DNA from: Armatimonadota bacterium
GTDB taxonomy: Bacteria > Armatimonadota > Armatimonadia > Armatimonadales > Capsulimonadaceae
NCBI GenBank assembly: GCA_025353925.1
Contig: JANXNV010000233.1
Span: 1 to 52,558, forward strand
DNA length: 52,558 nt
Reading direction: 5' to 3'
The translations under genes and the position numbers were made by a program. This document shows positions 31,918 to 41,556 of this stretch, one piece after another. The notes below the pieces were generated by a model. It had not been told where the DNA came from. It did no database searches and worked only from the letters and a program-made list of their open reading frames with translations. Within the stretch, counting starts at the first letter, position 1. Each line of letters starts with the position of its first letter.

Positions 31918-32904
31918 TTATTCGCTCCGGCTTTCGATGTATTCCTGGAACCGCTTGATCACCGGTCCCTCGGGGGTCCAGAGGAGGGGATCGACACACA
32001 TCAGGCGGTCGGTCATGGCCGGGTTCCAGGCATGATACACGGCAAAGTCCTGTTTGCCGTCCGGTGAAGAAACGATGGAATGATGGCCGGGGCCGATGAC
32101 CTGACCGAGAACGGAGCATAGGAGCTGCGGACCACGGTCCTTGCCGATCTCTTGCCATGGGCCGAAAACATGATCGGCGACCAGATAATCCACGCCGTAG
32201 GTGTCGTTCTGATAGCATCCGCCGGAATAGAAGCAGTAATACTTGCCGCCGTGCTTTCGCACTGTCGGCCCCTCCAGCGTGTACCAGTCGGCGGCTGCGC
32301 CCCCGAGGTCACGGCTGCGCTCGTAGCACTGCCAGGGCCAGTGCGCCCGCATGACTACCTGCGGCTTGCCTTCGAGGTGGGTCATGGAAAGCATGCGGTC
32401 GACAACCAGCGCGGTCCCCCGAAACGTCCGGTCATCGAAGTCCAGAAAATCCGTGGCATAGAACAAGTACCACTGCCCGTCATCATCCTGAAACGGATGG
32501 GAATCAATCGCAAAATTGTTCGTCTCCAAATCCGTCAGCGGCGTGCCCGTGTCTTCGTACGGCCCCTCGGGCGTGCTGCTGACGGCGACTCGGATATGGA
32601 AGCCTTTTCCCGTGCCGTTCGGGTGATAATACAAATAAAATGTGCCGTCGTGATACGCCACTTCCGGTGCCCAAAACTCTCCGCCGCTTTCTTCCCGCGG
32701 GGCGACAAGAGCCTGTCCGACCGCCTCCCAGTTTTGGAGATCGACGGACTTGACCAGTGGAAACGCCCGGTCCGGCTGGTCTGCGACTCCACGTTCCACC
32801 GGCCCAGTGCCGACGGCATAGTACGTCCCGTCATGGAACCAGCAAAAAGGATCGGCGAGAGAGTGCGGATAAACGGGATTCTGGAACTGTGCTGGAAGCG
32901 GCAT
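31918..32904 (-). CDS. Glycoside hydrolase family 43
   Basis: 328 aa, five-bladed propeller pattern. Catalytic triad candidates: Asp base in LADPFCWFHDG, Asp modulator in FAIDSHPFQDDD, and Glu acid in WYTLEGPTV. GH43 enzymes are mostly beta-xylosidases and alpha-arabinofuranosidases acting on plant pentose polymers. No signal peptide, so it acts in the cytoplasm on imported oligosaccharides. AAAGG precedes the ATG. First gene of the minus-strand operon with the enolase-like gene and the ABC ATPase. Confidence 0.9.
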   Translation of the reverse strand: MPLPAQFQNPVYPHSLADPFCWFHDGTYYAVGTGPVERGVADQPDRAFPLVKSVDLQNWEAVGQALVAPREESGGEFWAPEVAYHDGTFYLYYHPNGTGKGFHIRVAVSSTPEGPYEDTGTPLTDLETNNFAIDSHPFQDDDGQWYLFYATDFLDFDDRTFRGTALVVDRMLSMTHLEGKPQVVMRAHWPWQCYERSRDLGGAAADWYTLEGPTVRKHGGKYYCFYSGGCYQNDTYGVDYLVADHVFGPWQEIGKDRGPQLLCSVLGQVIGPGHHSIVSSPDGKQDFAVYHAWNPAMTDRLMCVDPLLWTPEGPVIKRFQEYIESRSE

Positions 32905-33229
32905 ACGTAACTACCTTTGGAATTGATGTTTGTGTGCAAGAATTCTATTTTAACACTGTTCGGGGAAAAAGGGAAGCGGCGATGATAAGTCGTAGATTAG
33001 GTGGGCTGATTGACAGGGTGGGGGAAATGGTTTATGATAGGGTAACCCATGGGGATTTAGCCCCGAGTTTATGCGCTGCGGAGCGAAGATGCAGCCAGAA
33101 TTAGAATTACGCGGATTTCCAATCCGGGTAAAGACAAGCAAGAGGGGCAGAAAAGAGGGTAGGGGCAAGCCCCGCCCCTACGGATATGAAAGCAGTTCCA
33201 GTATCAAACCAACTATGTTAATCCACTCA
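32905..33229. other. Spacer between GH43 and the GxGYxYP gene, with palindromic repeats
   Basis: Divergent spacer of 325 bases. A TAAAAT -10-like box for GH43 lies near 32950 on the minus strand. At 33112-33126 there is cggatttccaatccg and at 33159-33181 an imperfect copy (gtaggggcaagccccgcccctac) of the palindrome of 17083-17116. No gene is supported here. Confidence 0.6.
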
Positions 33230-35677
33230 ATGAAGAAACGCCTCACACGATTAAAGAAAACCGTTTTTGTGCTGCTTGCTCTTTTTTCCCTCCCCGGTAT
33301 GACCTCCGCCGCCTCGCCGCCGCGTGTCGCCGTCTTTTCACAAGAGGGATTTCCCTTTTACGGCCCGCTGGTGCAGACTTCGCCGCGTGCGATTGCCGCC
33401 GATTTGGAAGCGGCAGGGATGCCGACCGACCTGCTGGATGTGGAGGCACTGGCCGATCCGGCCAAGTTTAACAGCAAGATTTACGCGGCGGTGGTCCTGC
33501 CCTACGGCAATACCTATCCGCAGGCGGCGTTTGCGAACCTGAGGGCGTTTCATCGGGTTGGCGGGTGCTTCGCGCTGTCCGGGGTGCCGTTCACCCACGG
33601 CGTGGAAGTCGACATCAAGGGGATCTGGAACGACCGGGGGCATAAGACGGAGACGGCACTGTTTGGGCCGGAGGGGATCGGGGTCGGCGGGTTTGTCGCG
33701 GCCCCAAGCGGCGAAGTTCGGATTGCCGCCGGGGATCCGCTGGGGCTGAGTACACTTGAGCTGGACTGGGGGCGCAGCGACACGCTCCAAATTCTAGACA
33801 CGGCTAGCCTGCGTCCGGTAGATCGTGTTGAGCCGGTCCTGTCGGCAGGGGGCAAGTCGATCGCCGCGCTGGTGACGCACCCAAATGGGGCGTTCCCGGA
33901 CTCGGTGGATGTCTGGACCATCACCAAAGCCGGGATGGATGGCGACGACCTGACACGGGCTTACGGCGCGGAGCAGCTCCTGGCCCGGGGGGTCGTGGCC
34001 GCTCTCGCCCAGAAGGGTTTGCTTACCCCGGCACAGAAAATGGCGGCATTCCAGCGCATGAACAAGCAGCCCCGGCCTGCCGTTTATGCCAACCTGATAC
34101 TGCCGACTCCGCCGCGCCCGTATCCGACGCTGCAGCCGAAGCGGCCGCTGCCGGCCCGGCACCTGTTTGTCGCCGATGTTCGGAAGCTGGACAAAGACAC
34201 CCAGCGTCTTTTATTCTGCCTTCAGGGCCTGGTCAACCGGAAGCAGCCGCGCATTTTTCTCATCTCCGATGAGAATGATCCGTTCTGGCTGGACACGATG
34301 CAGAAGCAGGGGCACCTCGATGCACCGAGTGTCGTCGCTGACCCGCTGACACTTTTGCAGACATTCCGCGATTCCTACCATGGGGTCGTGGTGCCGGATC
34401 CGAATATCTATGTCAGCCCGGTCGTGGCGGTCAATATCGCCGCCGCTGATGATCTGCTTCTGGCGACGCCGGAGCTTGCGGCTAAACTCAATCTGCCGAT
34501 CAAGACCGATTTGCGCGGACGGTTCTGTGACGATGTCGACGCGATGCGCTTTGTCCGTACGGACCTGCTGCCTCGCATGAATCCCTATCTCGGGGCGATT
34601 CTAGCACCCCAGGTTCTGGGGTCGCAGCTCGACGATATCATCGCTGCAAAGGGCCTCTGCTTCTGGGTCACCGGGCCGATGGAGAGCAAAAAGCCGGGGG
34701 CAAATATGCTGGCGGAGACCGCCGAATTAGAGGCCCTGCTGGCGCAGATGCCCCTCGGGGCGGTGGTGCGCGGCTACCCCTGGGCAGGCGACGGCAGCGG
34801 GCTGGGAGAGCGGCCCGGCGTGGCCCTGCTGTCCCGTTTCGGCAAGATGCTGACCGCCAGCGACTATGTCTCCAACTACTCCGTGATGAGCGGTTTTCCG
34901 CTGACGCATTTGGCCCAAAAGCCGCAGCCGCCCGCGCCGAAGCTTGACCCCTCTAAAACCTACATCGCCCTGGTGCTGTCCGACGGCGACAATCTCTCCC
35001 TCTGGCGCGGGGCGGCTCGGCCTCTCTTCACGGACCCGCTGCATGGGACGTTCCCAGTCGCCTATGGCCTGGGGCCGACGCTTTTGGATGTTGCACCGCC
35101 GCTGCTGGAATGGTACTACGCGCATATGGCACCGACGGACGAATTCATTTGCGATGTTTCCGGGGCGGGCTATGTCTATCCTTCAGCGTGGGGCAAGGCT
35201 CTCAAAGATCTGCCGGGAGTCCGCCGCCGCTTTTACCGGGACTGGACACAGGACTACATGGCCCGGACCGGCATGACGGGGCTGCGCGTAATGGAGGCGA
35301 CGGATGACGACCTCGCCTGGGTGGGGGCGGAGACGCCGCAGGTGGCGTTCCAAATGCCGGACTACGGGTATCTGGGCGGAGAGTATGCGCATTTGACATA
35401 CACTCTGCCGAGCGGTCAGCCGGTCTTTCGCGCCGCGTCGTTCGGCCCAGAAGCTCAGGACCTTGCGGACCAGATTCGGTCGCATGTGGGAAAATCGCGT
35501 CCGGCGTTCCTCAGCGTTTTTGTCTCATTCTGGGGCGCGGATATGACTAAGCTGAAGAAAACACTGGATCTGCTCGGCCCGGGCTGTGTGGCGGTGACCC
35601 CAAGCCAACTCAGTGCTCTTTACCGCAAGTATATTGCGGAAAATAGTGCTAAAAAACTGGTAAATAAATCATACTAA
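33230..35677 (+). CDS. Secreted GxGYxYP-domain protein
   Basis: 815 aa from the ATG at 33230 (33215 is an in-frame alternative; neither has a clear ribosome site). Signal peptide about 1-28 (KKTVFVLLALFSLPGMTSAA). The first 240 residues look like a glutamine-amidotransferase-like/ThuA-like alpha-beta fold (RVAVFSQEGFPFYG, VVLPYGNTYP). The rest carries the defining motif in VSGAGYVYPSAWGK near residue 643, with YIALVLSDGDNLSLWRG before it. GxGYxYP proteins are putative carbohydrate-processing proteins of unknown activity. Confidence 0.85.
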   Translation: MKKRLTRLKKTVFVLLALFSLPGMTSAASPPRVAVFSQEGFPFYGPLVQTSPRAIAADLEAAGMPTDLLDVEALADPAKFNSKIYAAVVLPYGNTYPQAAFANLRAFHRVGGCFALSGVPFTHGVEVDIKGIWNDRGHKTETALFGPEGIGVGGFVAAPSGEVRIAAGDPLGLSTLELDWGRSDTLQILDTASLRPVDRVEPVLSAGGKSIAALVTHPNGAFPDSVDVWTITKAGMDGDDLTRAYGAEQLLARGVVAALAQKGLLTPAQKMAAFQRMNKQPRPAVYANLILPTPPRPYPTLQPKRPLPARHLFVADVRKLDKDTQRLLFCLQGLVNRKQPRIFLISDENDPFWLDTMQKQGHLDAPSVVADPLTLLQTFRDSYHGVVVPDPNIYVSPVVAVNIAAADDLLLATPELAAKLNLPIKTDLRGRFCDDVDAMRFVRTDLLPRMNPYLGAILAPQVLGSQLDDIIAAKGLCFWVTGPMESKKPGANMLAETAELEALLAQMPLGAVVRGYPWAGDGSGLGERPGVALLSRFGKMLTASDYVSNYSVMSGFPLTHLAQKPQPPAPKLDPSKTYIALVLSDGDNLSLWRGAARPLFTDPLHGTFPVAYGLGPTLLDVAPPLLEWYYAHMAPTDEFICDVSGAGYVYPSAWGKALKDLPGVRRRFYRDWTQDYMARTGMTGLRVMEATDDDLAWVGAETPQVAFQMPDYGYLGGEYAHLTYTLPSGQPVFRAASFGPEAQDLADQIRSHVGKSRPAFLSVFVSFWGADMTKLKKTLDLLGPGCVAVTPSQLSALYRKYIAENSAKKLVNKSY

Positions 35678-35724
35678 AACGATTGTATCAGGTACAATAG
35701 AGCAACAAGCGCAAAGGTGTACTT

Positions 35725-35916
35725 ATGGATCGCCGCGTATTCGAACCGAGACCCAGTGGAAATGATGTCCGTCGCCGCAATGCGCTGAATATGGCAGTCA
35801 TCGTTTTCACTGCGATGCTGCTCTGGTTTCTTGCCTTGAAGTCAAATACGCATTCTCTTCCGCCAGGCACTTCTCCACCGGCAGGCTCGTCGGTGCCAGC
35901 ACACGCACGCAATTAG
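35725..35916 (+). CDS. Small membrane protein before the GtaA-like gene
   Basis: 63 aa. Basic N-terminus (MDRRVFEPRPSGNDVRRRN), one hydrophobic segment (MAVIVFTAMLLWFLAL), then a short Pro/Ser tail. AAAGGTG lies eight bases before the ATG. It ends 17 bases before the next gene. Topology is probably N-in with a single helix. No family recognised; a short ORF, so moderate confidence. Confidence 0.5.
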   Translation: MDRRVFEPRPSGNDVRRRNALNMAVIVFTAMLLWFLALKSNTHSLPPGTSPPAGSSVPAHARN

Positions 35917-35933
35917 GATATCGAGGAAAACTC

Positions 35934-38900
35934 ATGAATCACCAGCATCGCAGCTTCGCTGCCTCACGCTTTTTTGCAGTCGTCGCACTCTTCCTGATCT
36001 TTGTCGGGGGCACCGCCCAAGCAGCTTCGGTGTTCACGCCGATCCGGCCGCCCTCCGTGCCGCTGATCACGCGCAGCCCTTATGTCAGCACCTGGCTGAA
36101 CGCGGATAATGCTGTCGGCTCCTGGCCGACGTTCTGGAATGGAAACACCAAGTCTATCACAGGCATGGTGTCGATTGACGGCAGTGCCTACGTGTTTCTC
36201 GGGGCACCCGCAGGCGTGCCGCGCACGATGACGCAAGCCTCGCTGCAGGTGACCCCCACGCAGTCGATTTACACGTTTGACGGCGGCGGAGTTAGAGTGA
36301 CACTCGACTTTCTGTCACCGGTCGATGCGGCTGATATGAAACGGCTTTCCATACCCCTTTCATACATGACGGCCTCAGCAAAAAGCAGTGACGGCAAGAC
36401 CCATACGGTCAAGCTGTATTTCGATGTTAGCGGCGAGTGGGCGCACGGCGATTCAAGTGCGCAGATCATTTGGGCAAAGGAGACGATTAGTCTTGGGGCG
36501 GACGGCAGTGGGACACCAGGGTCCCTTTCGGCGTGGGAAGTGGCTCCGGCGTCTCCCTCCGTGCTGAAAGAGACCAACGAGTATCCGGATTGGGGCACGG
36601 CTCTTCTGGCAACTGTTCAGCAGCCTGGTCTGACGTCGCAGTCCGGCAGCGCAACCACCGTTCGGAACCAGTTTATCACCAAGGGAGTGCTGACTACGGC
36701 GAACGATACTAACTACCGGGCGATCAACGACAACTACCCGGTCTTCGCGTACAGCCTGAACCTGGGCACGGTCGGCAGCACCGCGCCAGCCCCCTGGACA
36801 CTGGCACTCGGACATGTCCGTGACCCGGCAGTTAGCTATCAGGGCCAGCCGGTTCCACCGCTGTGGAAATCCTACTTCGGCACGTACCAAAACATGCTGG
36901 CTTTCTCGCTCAACGACTACGGCAGTGCTCTGGGCCGGGCTGGCACACTGGACAATCAGGTGACTGCGGCGGCTACTCAGGTGGGCGGGATGCATTACGC
37001 CGCGATCTGCACTCTGGCGCTGCGCCAGGCGTTTGCCGGCACGGAGCTGGTGGACCCGACCAAGATGATGCCGACCCTCAACCCCGCACTCCCCGATGGC
37101 GACCCGTGGCTGTTCGTGAAAGAGATCAGCAGCTCCGGCAATGTTTCCACCGTGGATATCGCTTACCCGGCCTTTCCGGCCTTCCTATACACGAACCCGG
37201 AGCTGGTTCGGCTGATGATCGACCCGCTGATTTACTATCCTGAGTCGGGGAGATGGCCGCAGCCCTTTGCCGAGCACGACATCGGGGCCTCCTACCCGAA
37301 CGCCGACGGCCACAACGACGGCGGTGGGGAAAACATGCCGGTCGAAGAGACCGCCAATATGCTGATCATGGCCGACGCCTATATGCGCTACACGCCAGTG
37401 CCGGGCCGTGCTTCGGCGTATGCCCAGACTCACTACGCGATCTTTAAGCAGTGGGCGGACTACCTGCTTTCCACGCCGAACGGTGTGAATATGCCGAATG
37501 CCCTGGACCCGCAGTTCCAGAACCAGACCGATGACTTTACCGGGTCGATCTCGCACAGTGTCAACCTGTCGCTCAAGGGCATCATTGCCGTAGGAGCGAT
37601 GGGGCAGATCGCCGCGTACGATGGCAACATGGCCGATGCCTCCTATTACACGGCGCAGGCGCGGGCACTGATTGCTCAATGGGTGAAGCTGTCCCAGAAC
37701 TCGGACTCGACCCACCTGCTTCTGCAGTATCAAGAGGCGGCGAACCCGTACAGCCCGGATACGACCGGCGAGCCTAACTCGGCCTGGAGTCTCAAATATA
37801 ATGCGTTTCCTGACCGGCTGCTGGGCACAAACCTGATTCCCGCGAGTATTCATCAGGAAGAGGCGGCGTTCGACACAACGCGTGAGCAGCAGTACGGCAT
37901 CCCGCTGGATTACCGGAACAGCTATACGAAGACCGACTGGGAACTCTGGGCCGTCGCTTCGACCGATGATACACAGCTGCGCCAGGACGTTTTCGACGGC
38001 ATATATAATGCCTTCAATACGACCCCGGACCGAGTGCCGTTCACAGACTGGTACGAGCCTTCGAGTGGGCGGCGCACAGGGTTCCTGGCACGCCCAGTAA
38101 TCGGTGGTGTTTTTGCAGCCCTGTTCAGTTTTACGGCTGCTCCGATACTCAGCCCGGCGGGGGGGACTTTTACTTCGCCGCAGACAGTGACGATCACGGC
38201 GGCGACCCCCGGCTCCGTAATCTACTATACGACGGATGGGAGTATGCCCAATGCGAACAGCCCGGTTTACTCCGGGCCGCTTCTCGTGTCGAACACGCAG
38301 ACTGTCCAAGCGGTGGCGGTCGTCGGTGGTTCCCAGGTGTCGCCGACTGCTGGTGCAACGTACACTCTCCTGACGCCGCCACTGATGCAAAACGGCAGCT
38401 TCGAGACTCCGAGTGTGGCCGCCGCTTTCACGCTTAACAGCTATCAGTACAACCCGAGCGGCGGGGGGTGGACTTTCAATGGGTACAGTGGTATCCAGGC
38501 AAACGGAAGTGCATGGAACGGGGCGTCTGCCCCGGATGGCGTTCAGACAGCGTTCCTGCAAGGCTATCCCAGTCAAGGAGGGACGGCCGATCTGGGCAGC
38601 ATCGCGCAGAGCGTTAACTTCACTTCTACGGGAAGCTATGTGCTGTCCTTCCAGGCGGCGCGGCGCGAGGGAAGCTTACAGCCCTTAAGTTTCAGTGTGG
38701 ACGGGGTGCAGATCGGGGGCCTTCTCACCCCAGCCAGCAGCAGTTTCGGCCCGCTGACGACCCCTTCCTTCAGCATACGCACCGCGGGGCGGCACACGAT
38801 CACACTTTCTGCGACAGACAACTCCGGTGATAAGTCTACATTCATCGATAAGGTAAGCCTGTTTGTGACGACTCTTCCCACTGTCTCCAATGGCAGCTTC

Positions 38901-40085
38901 GAGACTCCGCGTGTGGGCAGTGGAGGTTACCTGTACAATCCAACGGGGGGCGGCTGGGCATTTGACGGCACCAGTGGCATACAGGCCAATGGCAGTGCCT
39001 GGGGTGCAGCCGATGCGACGGATGGCACGCAGACCGCGTTCCTTCAGGGCTACCCAGCGCAGCGCAACCCCACCGGATTTGGTGTGCTGGGGAGTATTTC
39101 TCAGGCTCTGAGCTTCAGCGGTGTCGGCACCTATGCACTGACGTTCCAGGCGGCCCAGCGTCAGGGGCAGATTCAGCCCTTGAAGTTCAGCGTGGACGGG
39201 GTACAGGTTGGTGACCTTCTCACCCCAGTCAGCAGCAGCTTCGGTCTGCTGAGGACCGCTCCGTTCAGTATCGGCAGTGCAGGAACCCATACGATCACAC
39301 TTTCTGCGACGGATAACTCCGGCGACAAGTCAACCCTGGTAGATCAGGCAAAGCTGACCGTAGACGGACAGAGTGTGGCTCCGACAATCACCGCGGCGAC
39401 GGGCGGATCCGGTCAGGTCAAAATCACCTGGACAGCCGGCCCACTTACCGGAACCTATAATGTCTACCGTGGCACGACTGCACGGGGTGAGGCGGCGGCA
39501 CCGATCGCGATGGGTATCAAAGGAACGACCTATTTCGACTCCGGCTTGACCAATGGAACGACCTACTTCTATCAGGTCGCCGCCGTCACCAATCTTGGCG
39601 TCTCTGACCTCTCAAACGAGGCGAGTGCGATGCCGCGGCTCCTGCTGCCGACTTCGGAAGCGAACGGCTCTTCCTGGAATTACGTTTTCGCGACACCTCC
39701 TTCCACCTGGTTCGCGTCTGCCTTCGATGACTCCGCCTGGGCTTCGGGTCTGGCCGGGTTCGGCTCGATCAACTTCGGCGGCTCGGTCAGCCGGACGCCG
39801 TGGACGGACACCCCCGGCGATATTTGGATCCGCCGCCATTTCCCGGTGACGGGGACGGTCCCGGCAAATCAGCAGTTCCGCATCTTTTACGACGAAGACT
39901 GCGAAATCTACATCAACGGCACGCTGGCAGGCTCGGCGACCGGCTACGTGACTTCCTATGTGTCCCTGCCAATGACTGCCGCCGGTCAGGCAGCACTCAA
40001 AGTCGGTGACAATGTGATTGCCGTTCACTGTCATCAAACCATGGGTGGTCAGTACATCGATGTCGGGATCCAAACGGCACTCTAG
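35934..40085 (+). CDS. Secreted multi-domain GtaA-type glutaminase-like protein
   Basis: 1383 aa. Signal peptide about 1-30. Residues about 35-725 resemble GtaA/DUF4965-DUF1793-type proteins (RWPQPFAEHDIGASYPNADGHNDGGGENMPVEETANML; FPDRLLGTNLIP; YRNSYTKTDWELWAVA), related to glutaminase A and six-hairpin glycosidases. Then a chitobiase-C-like module (735-812), two similar carbohydrate-binding-like modules starting NGSFETP (817-982 and 984-1142), a fibronectin III module (1146-1235) and a galactose-binding-like end (1239-1383). GAGG precedes the ATG. True substrate, amide or sugar, is open. Confidence 0.85.
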   Translation: MNHQHRSFAASRFFAVVALFLIFVGGTAQAASVFTPIRPPSVPLITRSPYVSTWLNADNAVGSWPTFWNGNTKSITGMVSIDGSAYVFLGAPAGVPRTMTQASLQVTPTQSIYTFDGGGVRVTLDFLSPVDAADMKRLSIPLSYMTASAKSSDGKTHTVKLYFDVSGEWAHGDSSAQIIWAKETISLGADGSGTPGSLSAWEVAPASPSVLKETNEYPDWGTALLATVQQPGLTSQSGSATTVRNQFITKGVLTTANDTNYRAINDNYPVFAYSLNLGTVGSTAPAPWTLALGHVRDPAVSYQGQPVPPLWKSYFGTYQNMLAFSLNDYGSALGRAGTLDNQVTAAATQVGGMHYAAICTLALRQAFAGTELVDPTKMMPTLNPALPDGDPWLFVKEISSSGNVSTVDIAYPAFPAFLYTNPELVRLMIDPLIYYPESGRWPQPFAEHDIGASYPNADGHNDGGGENMPVEETANMLIMADAYMRYTPVPGRASAYAQTHYAIFKQWADYLLSTPNGVNMPNALDPQFQNQTDDFTGSISHSVNLSLKGIIAVGAMGQIAAYDGNMADASYYTAQARALIAQWVKLSQNSDSTHLLLQYQEAANPYSPDTTGEPNSAWSLKYNAFPDRLLGTNLIPASIHQEEAAFDTTREQQYGIPLDYRNSYTKTDWELWAVASTDDTQLRQDVFDGIYNAFNTTPDRVPFTDWYEPSSGRRTGFLARPVIGGVFAALFSFTAAPILSPAGGTFTSPQTVTITAATPGSVIYYTTDGSMPNANSPVYSGPLLVSNTQTVQAVAVVGGSQVSPTAGATYTLLTPPLMQNGSFETPSVAAAFTLNSYQYNPSGGGWTFNGYSGIQANGSAWNGASAPDGVQTAFLQGYPSQGGTADLGSIAQSVNFTSTGSYVLSFQAARREGSLQPLSFSVDGVQIGGLLTPASSSFGPLTTPSFSIRTAGRHTITLSATDNSGDKSTFIDKVSLFVTTLPTVSNGSFETPRVGSGGYLYNPTGGGWAFDGTSGIQANGSAWGAADATDGTQTAFLQGYPAQRNPTGFGVLGSISQALSFSGVGTYALTFQAAQRQGQIQPLKFSVDGVQVGDLLTPVSSSFGLLRTAPFSIGSAGTHTITLSATDNSGDKSTLVDQAKLTVDGQSVAPTITAATGGSGQVKITWTAGPLTGTYNVYRGTTARGEAAAPIAMGIKGTTYFDSGLTNGTTYFYQVAAVTNLGVSDLSNEASAMPRLLLPTSEANGSSWNYVFATPPSTWFASAFDDSAWASGLAGFGSINFGGSVSRTPWTDTPGDIWIRRHFPVTGTVPANQQFRIFYDEDCEIYINGTLAGSATGYVTSYVSLPMTAAGQAALKVGDNVIAVHCHQTMGGQYIDVGIQTAL

Positions 40086-40093
40086 GGCAATTC

Positions 40094-41527
40094 ATGGATG
40101 TACTCGAGCCGCTTCGGCGGATCGTCGGCGCGGATGGCGTGCTGGCGGAAAAAGGCGAGCGGGCGGTGTATGAAAGCGACGCGTATCCGCTGGAAAAAGC
40201 CGCTCCGCTCGCGACTGTCCTGCCCCGGACGACCGAGCAGGTCTCCGAAGTGGTGCGGCTCTGCGCGGCGCATGGTCTGCCCTTCGCCCCGCGCGGGGCC
40301 GGGACGGGTCTGGCGGGCGGGACGCTCTGCCCCGGCGGAGTGCTGATCGGGGTTGCCCGCATGAACCGCATTCTCGACATCGATCTGCGCAACCGCCGCC
40401 TGACGGCCCAGGCCGGAGCGGTGAATATCGCACTGACCAAAGCCGTGTCAGCCGACGGCTATCTGTACGCTCCGGATCCTTCTTCCCAGGGAGCCAGCAC
40501 GCTCGGCGGCAATATCGCAAATAACGCGGGCGGGCCGCACACCCTGAAATACGGCGTGACGGTCAACCATGTGCTGGCTGTCCAAATGGTCCTGCCTGAT
40601 GGGGAGATTGTTACGCTCGGAGACAAAACCGAGGACGTGAACGGCTACGATCTGCTCGGGGTCGCACTTGGGTCGGAGGGGACATTCGGCATCATCACCG
40701 AGGCCACGGTGCGCTTGACTCGTCAGCCGCAGGCGGTCCGCACCCTGCTGGCCATCTTCGATACCGTGGATGATGCGACCCAAACGGTCTCGGAGATCAT
40801 GGCGGCGGGGATCGTCCCGGCCGCCCTCGAAATGATGGATGCCGTGATCCTGCAAACGGTCGAAGATGCCTTCCATTTCGGCTTCCCACGTGATGCCGAG
40901 GCCATTTTGATCATCGAGGTGGACGGCCTCGAAGCCGGTCTGGAGACCCAGGCGCAGTCGGTCCGTGCGATCTGCCAGCAGAACCACGCCCGCGAGGTCC
41001 GCACGGCGGCTACGGCACTGGAGCGGGCCAACCTCTGGGCCGCCCGCAAGAAAGCCGTCGGCACTTTGGGCCGCCTCGCCCCCTCGTGCGTCACCCAGGA
41101 CTGCGTCATCCCGCGCTCGAAGCTGCCGGAGACCCTCCGCGCCATCGCCGAGATTGGCCGCCGCTACGACCTGCGGATCGCCAATGTCTTCCACGCCGGA
41201 GACGGCAATCTGCACCCGGTCACCCTCTTCGACGAGCGCAATCCCGACGATGTCCGGCGCGTTACCGCCGCCTCGCACGAGACACTGGAACTCTGCCTCG
41301 GCCTCGGCGGCACCCTCACGGGGGAGCATGGAATCGGTGTCGAAAAGCGCGACTACATGCCCCAGCTCTTCCCCCCGGAAACGCTCCAAACCATGGCCGA
41401 CCTGCGCACCGTCTTCAACCCCACCGGCCTCTGCAACCCCGGCAAAGTCCTGCCGATCTCGCATGGGTGTGCGTGGGAGATGGGAGAGAGGGGCGGGGTG
41501 GGTTCCGAAGACTCCGCAGCACACTGA
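40094..41527 (+). CDS. glcD: FAD-linked oxidase, glycolate oxidase GlcD type
   Basis: 477 aa. FAD-binding start APRGAGTGLAGGTLCPGG near residue 60, then SQGASTLGGNIANNAGGPHTLKYGVT and SEGTFGIITEATVRL, and the C-terminal NVFHAGDGNLHPVTLFDERNPDD and TLTGEHGIGVEKRDYM. It oxidises 2-hydroxy acids such as glycolate or D-lactate to 2-oxo acids. The usual GlcE and GlcF partner genes are not adjacent. It starts eight bases after the previous stop, though a functional tie with that secreted protein is not evident. Confidence 0.9.
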   Translation: MDVLEPLRRIVGADGVLAEKGERAVYESDAYPLEKAAPLATVLPRTTEQVSEVVRLCAAHGLPFAPRGAGTGLAGGTLCPGGVLIGVARMNRILDIDLRNRRLTAQAGAVNIALTKAVSADGYLYAPDPSSQGASTLGGNIANNAGGPHTLKYGVTVNHVLAVQMVLPDGEIVTLGDKTEDVNGYDLLGVALGSEGTFGIITEATVRLTRQPQAVRTLLAIFDTVDDATQTVSEIMAAGIVPAALEMMDAVILQTVEDAFHFGFPRDAEAILIIEVDGLEAGLETQAQSVRAICQQNHAREVRTAATALERANLWAARKKAVGTLGRLAPSCVTQDCVIPRSKLPETLRAIAEIGRRYDLRIANVFHAGDGNLHPVTLFDERNPDDVRRVTAASHETLELCLGLGGTLTGEHGIGVEKRDYMPQLFPPETLQTMADLRTVFNPTGLCNPGKVLPISHGCAWEMGERGGVGSEDSAAH

Positions 41528-41556
41528 CCAAAAGTGCTGCCTTCTCGCTCAGCCCT

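Noticed and set aside
35678-35724. Promoter with TACAAT before the 63-aa protein gene
   Set aside because: No -35 at acceptable spacing was found, so the evidence is too thin to list.
37185-38576. 463-aa ORF on the minus strand inside the GtaA-like gene
   Set aside because: Arg-rich, no motif and no ribosome site; opposite strand has a coherent multi-domain protein. A shadow of GC-rich codons.
40448-41524. 358-aa minus-strand ORF inside glcD
   Set aside because: No recognisable family and codons mirror those of the clear GlcD frame.
41528-41556. Terminator between glcD and the acetyltransferase gene
   Set aside because: No hairpin followed by a T-run can be seen in this convergent spacer.
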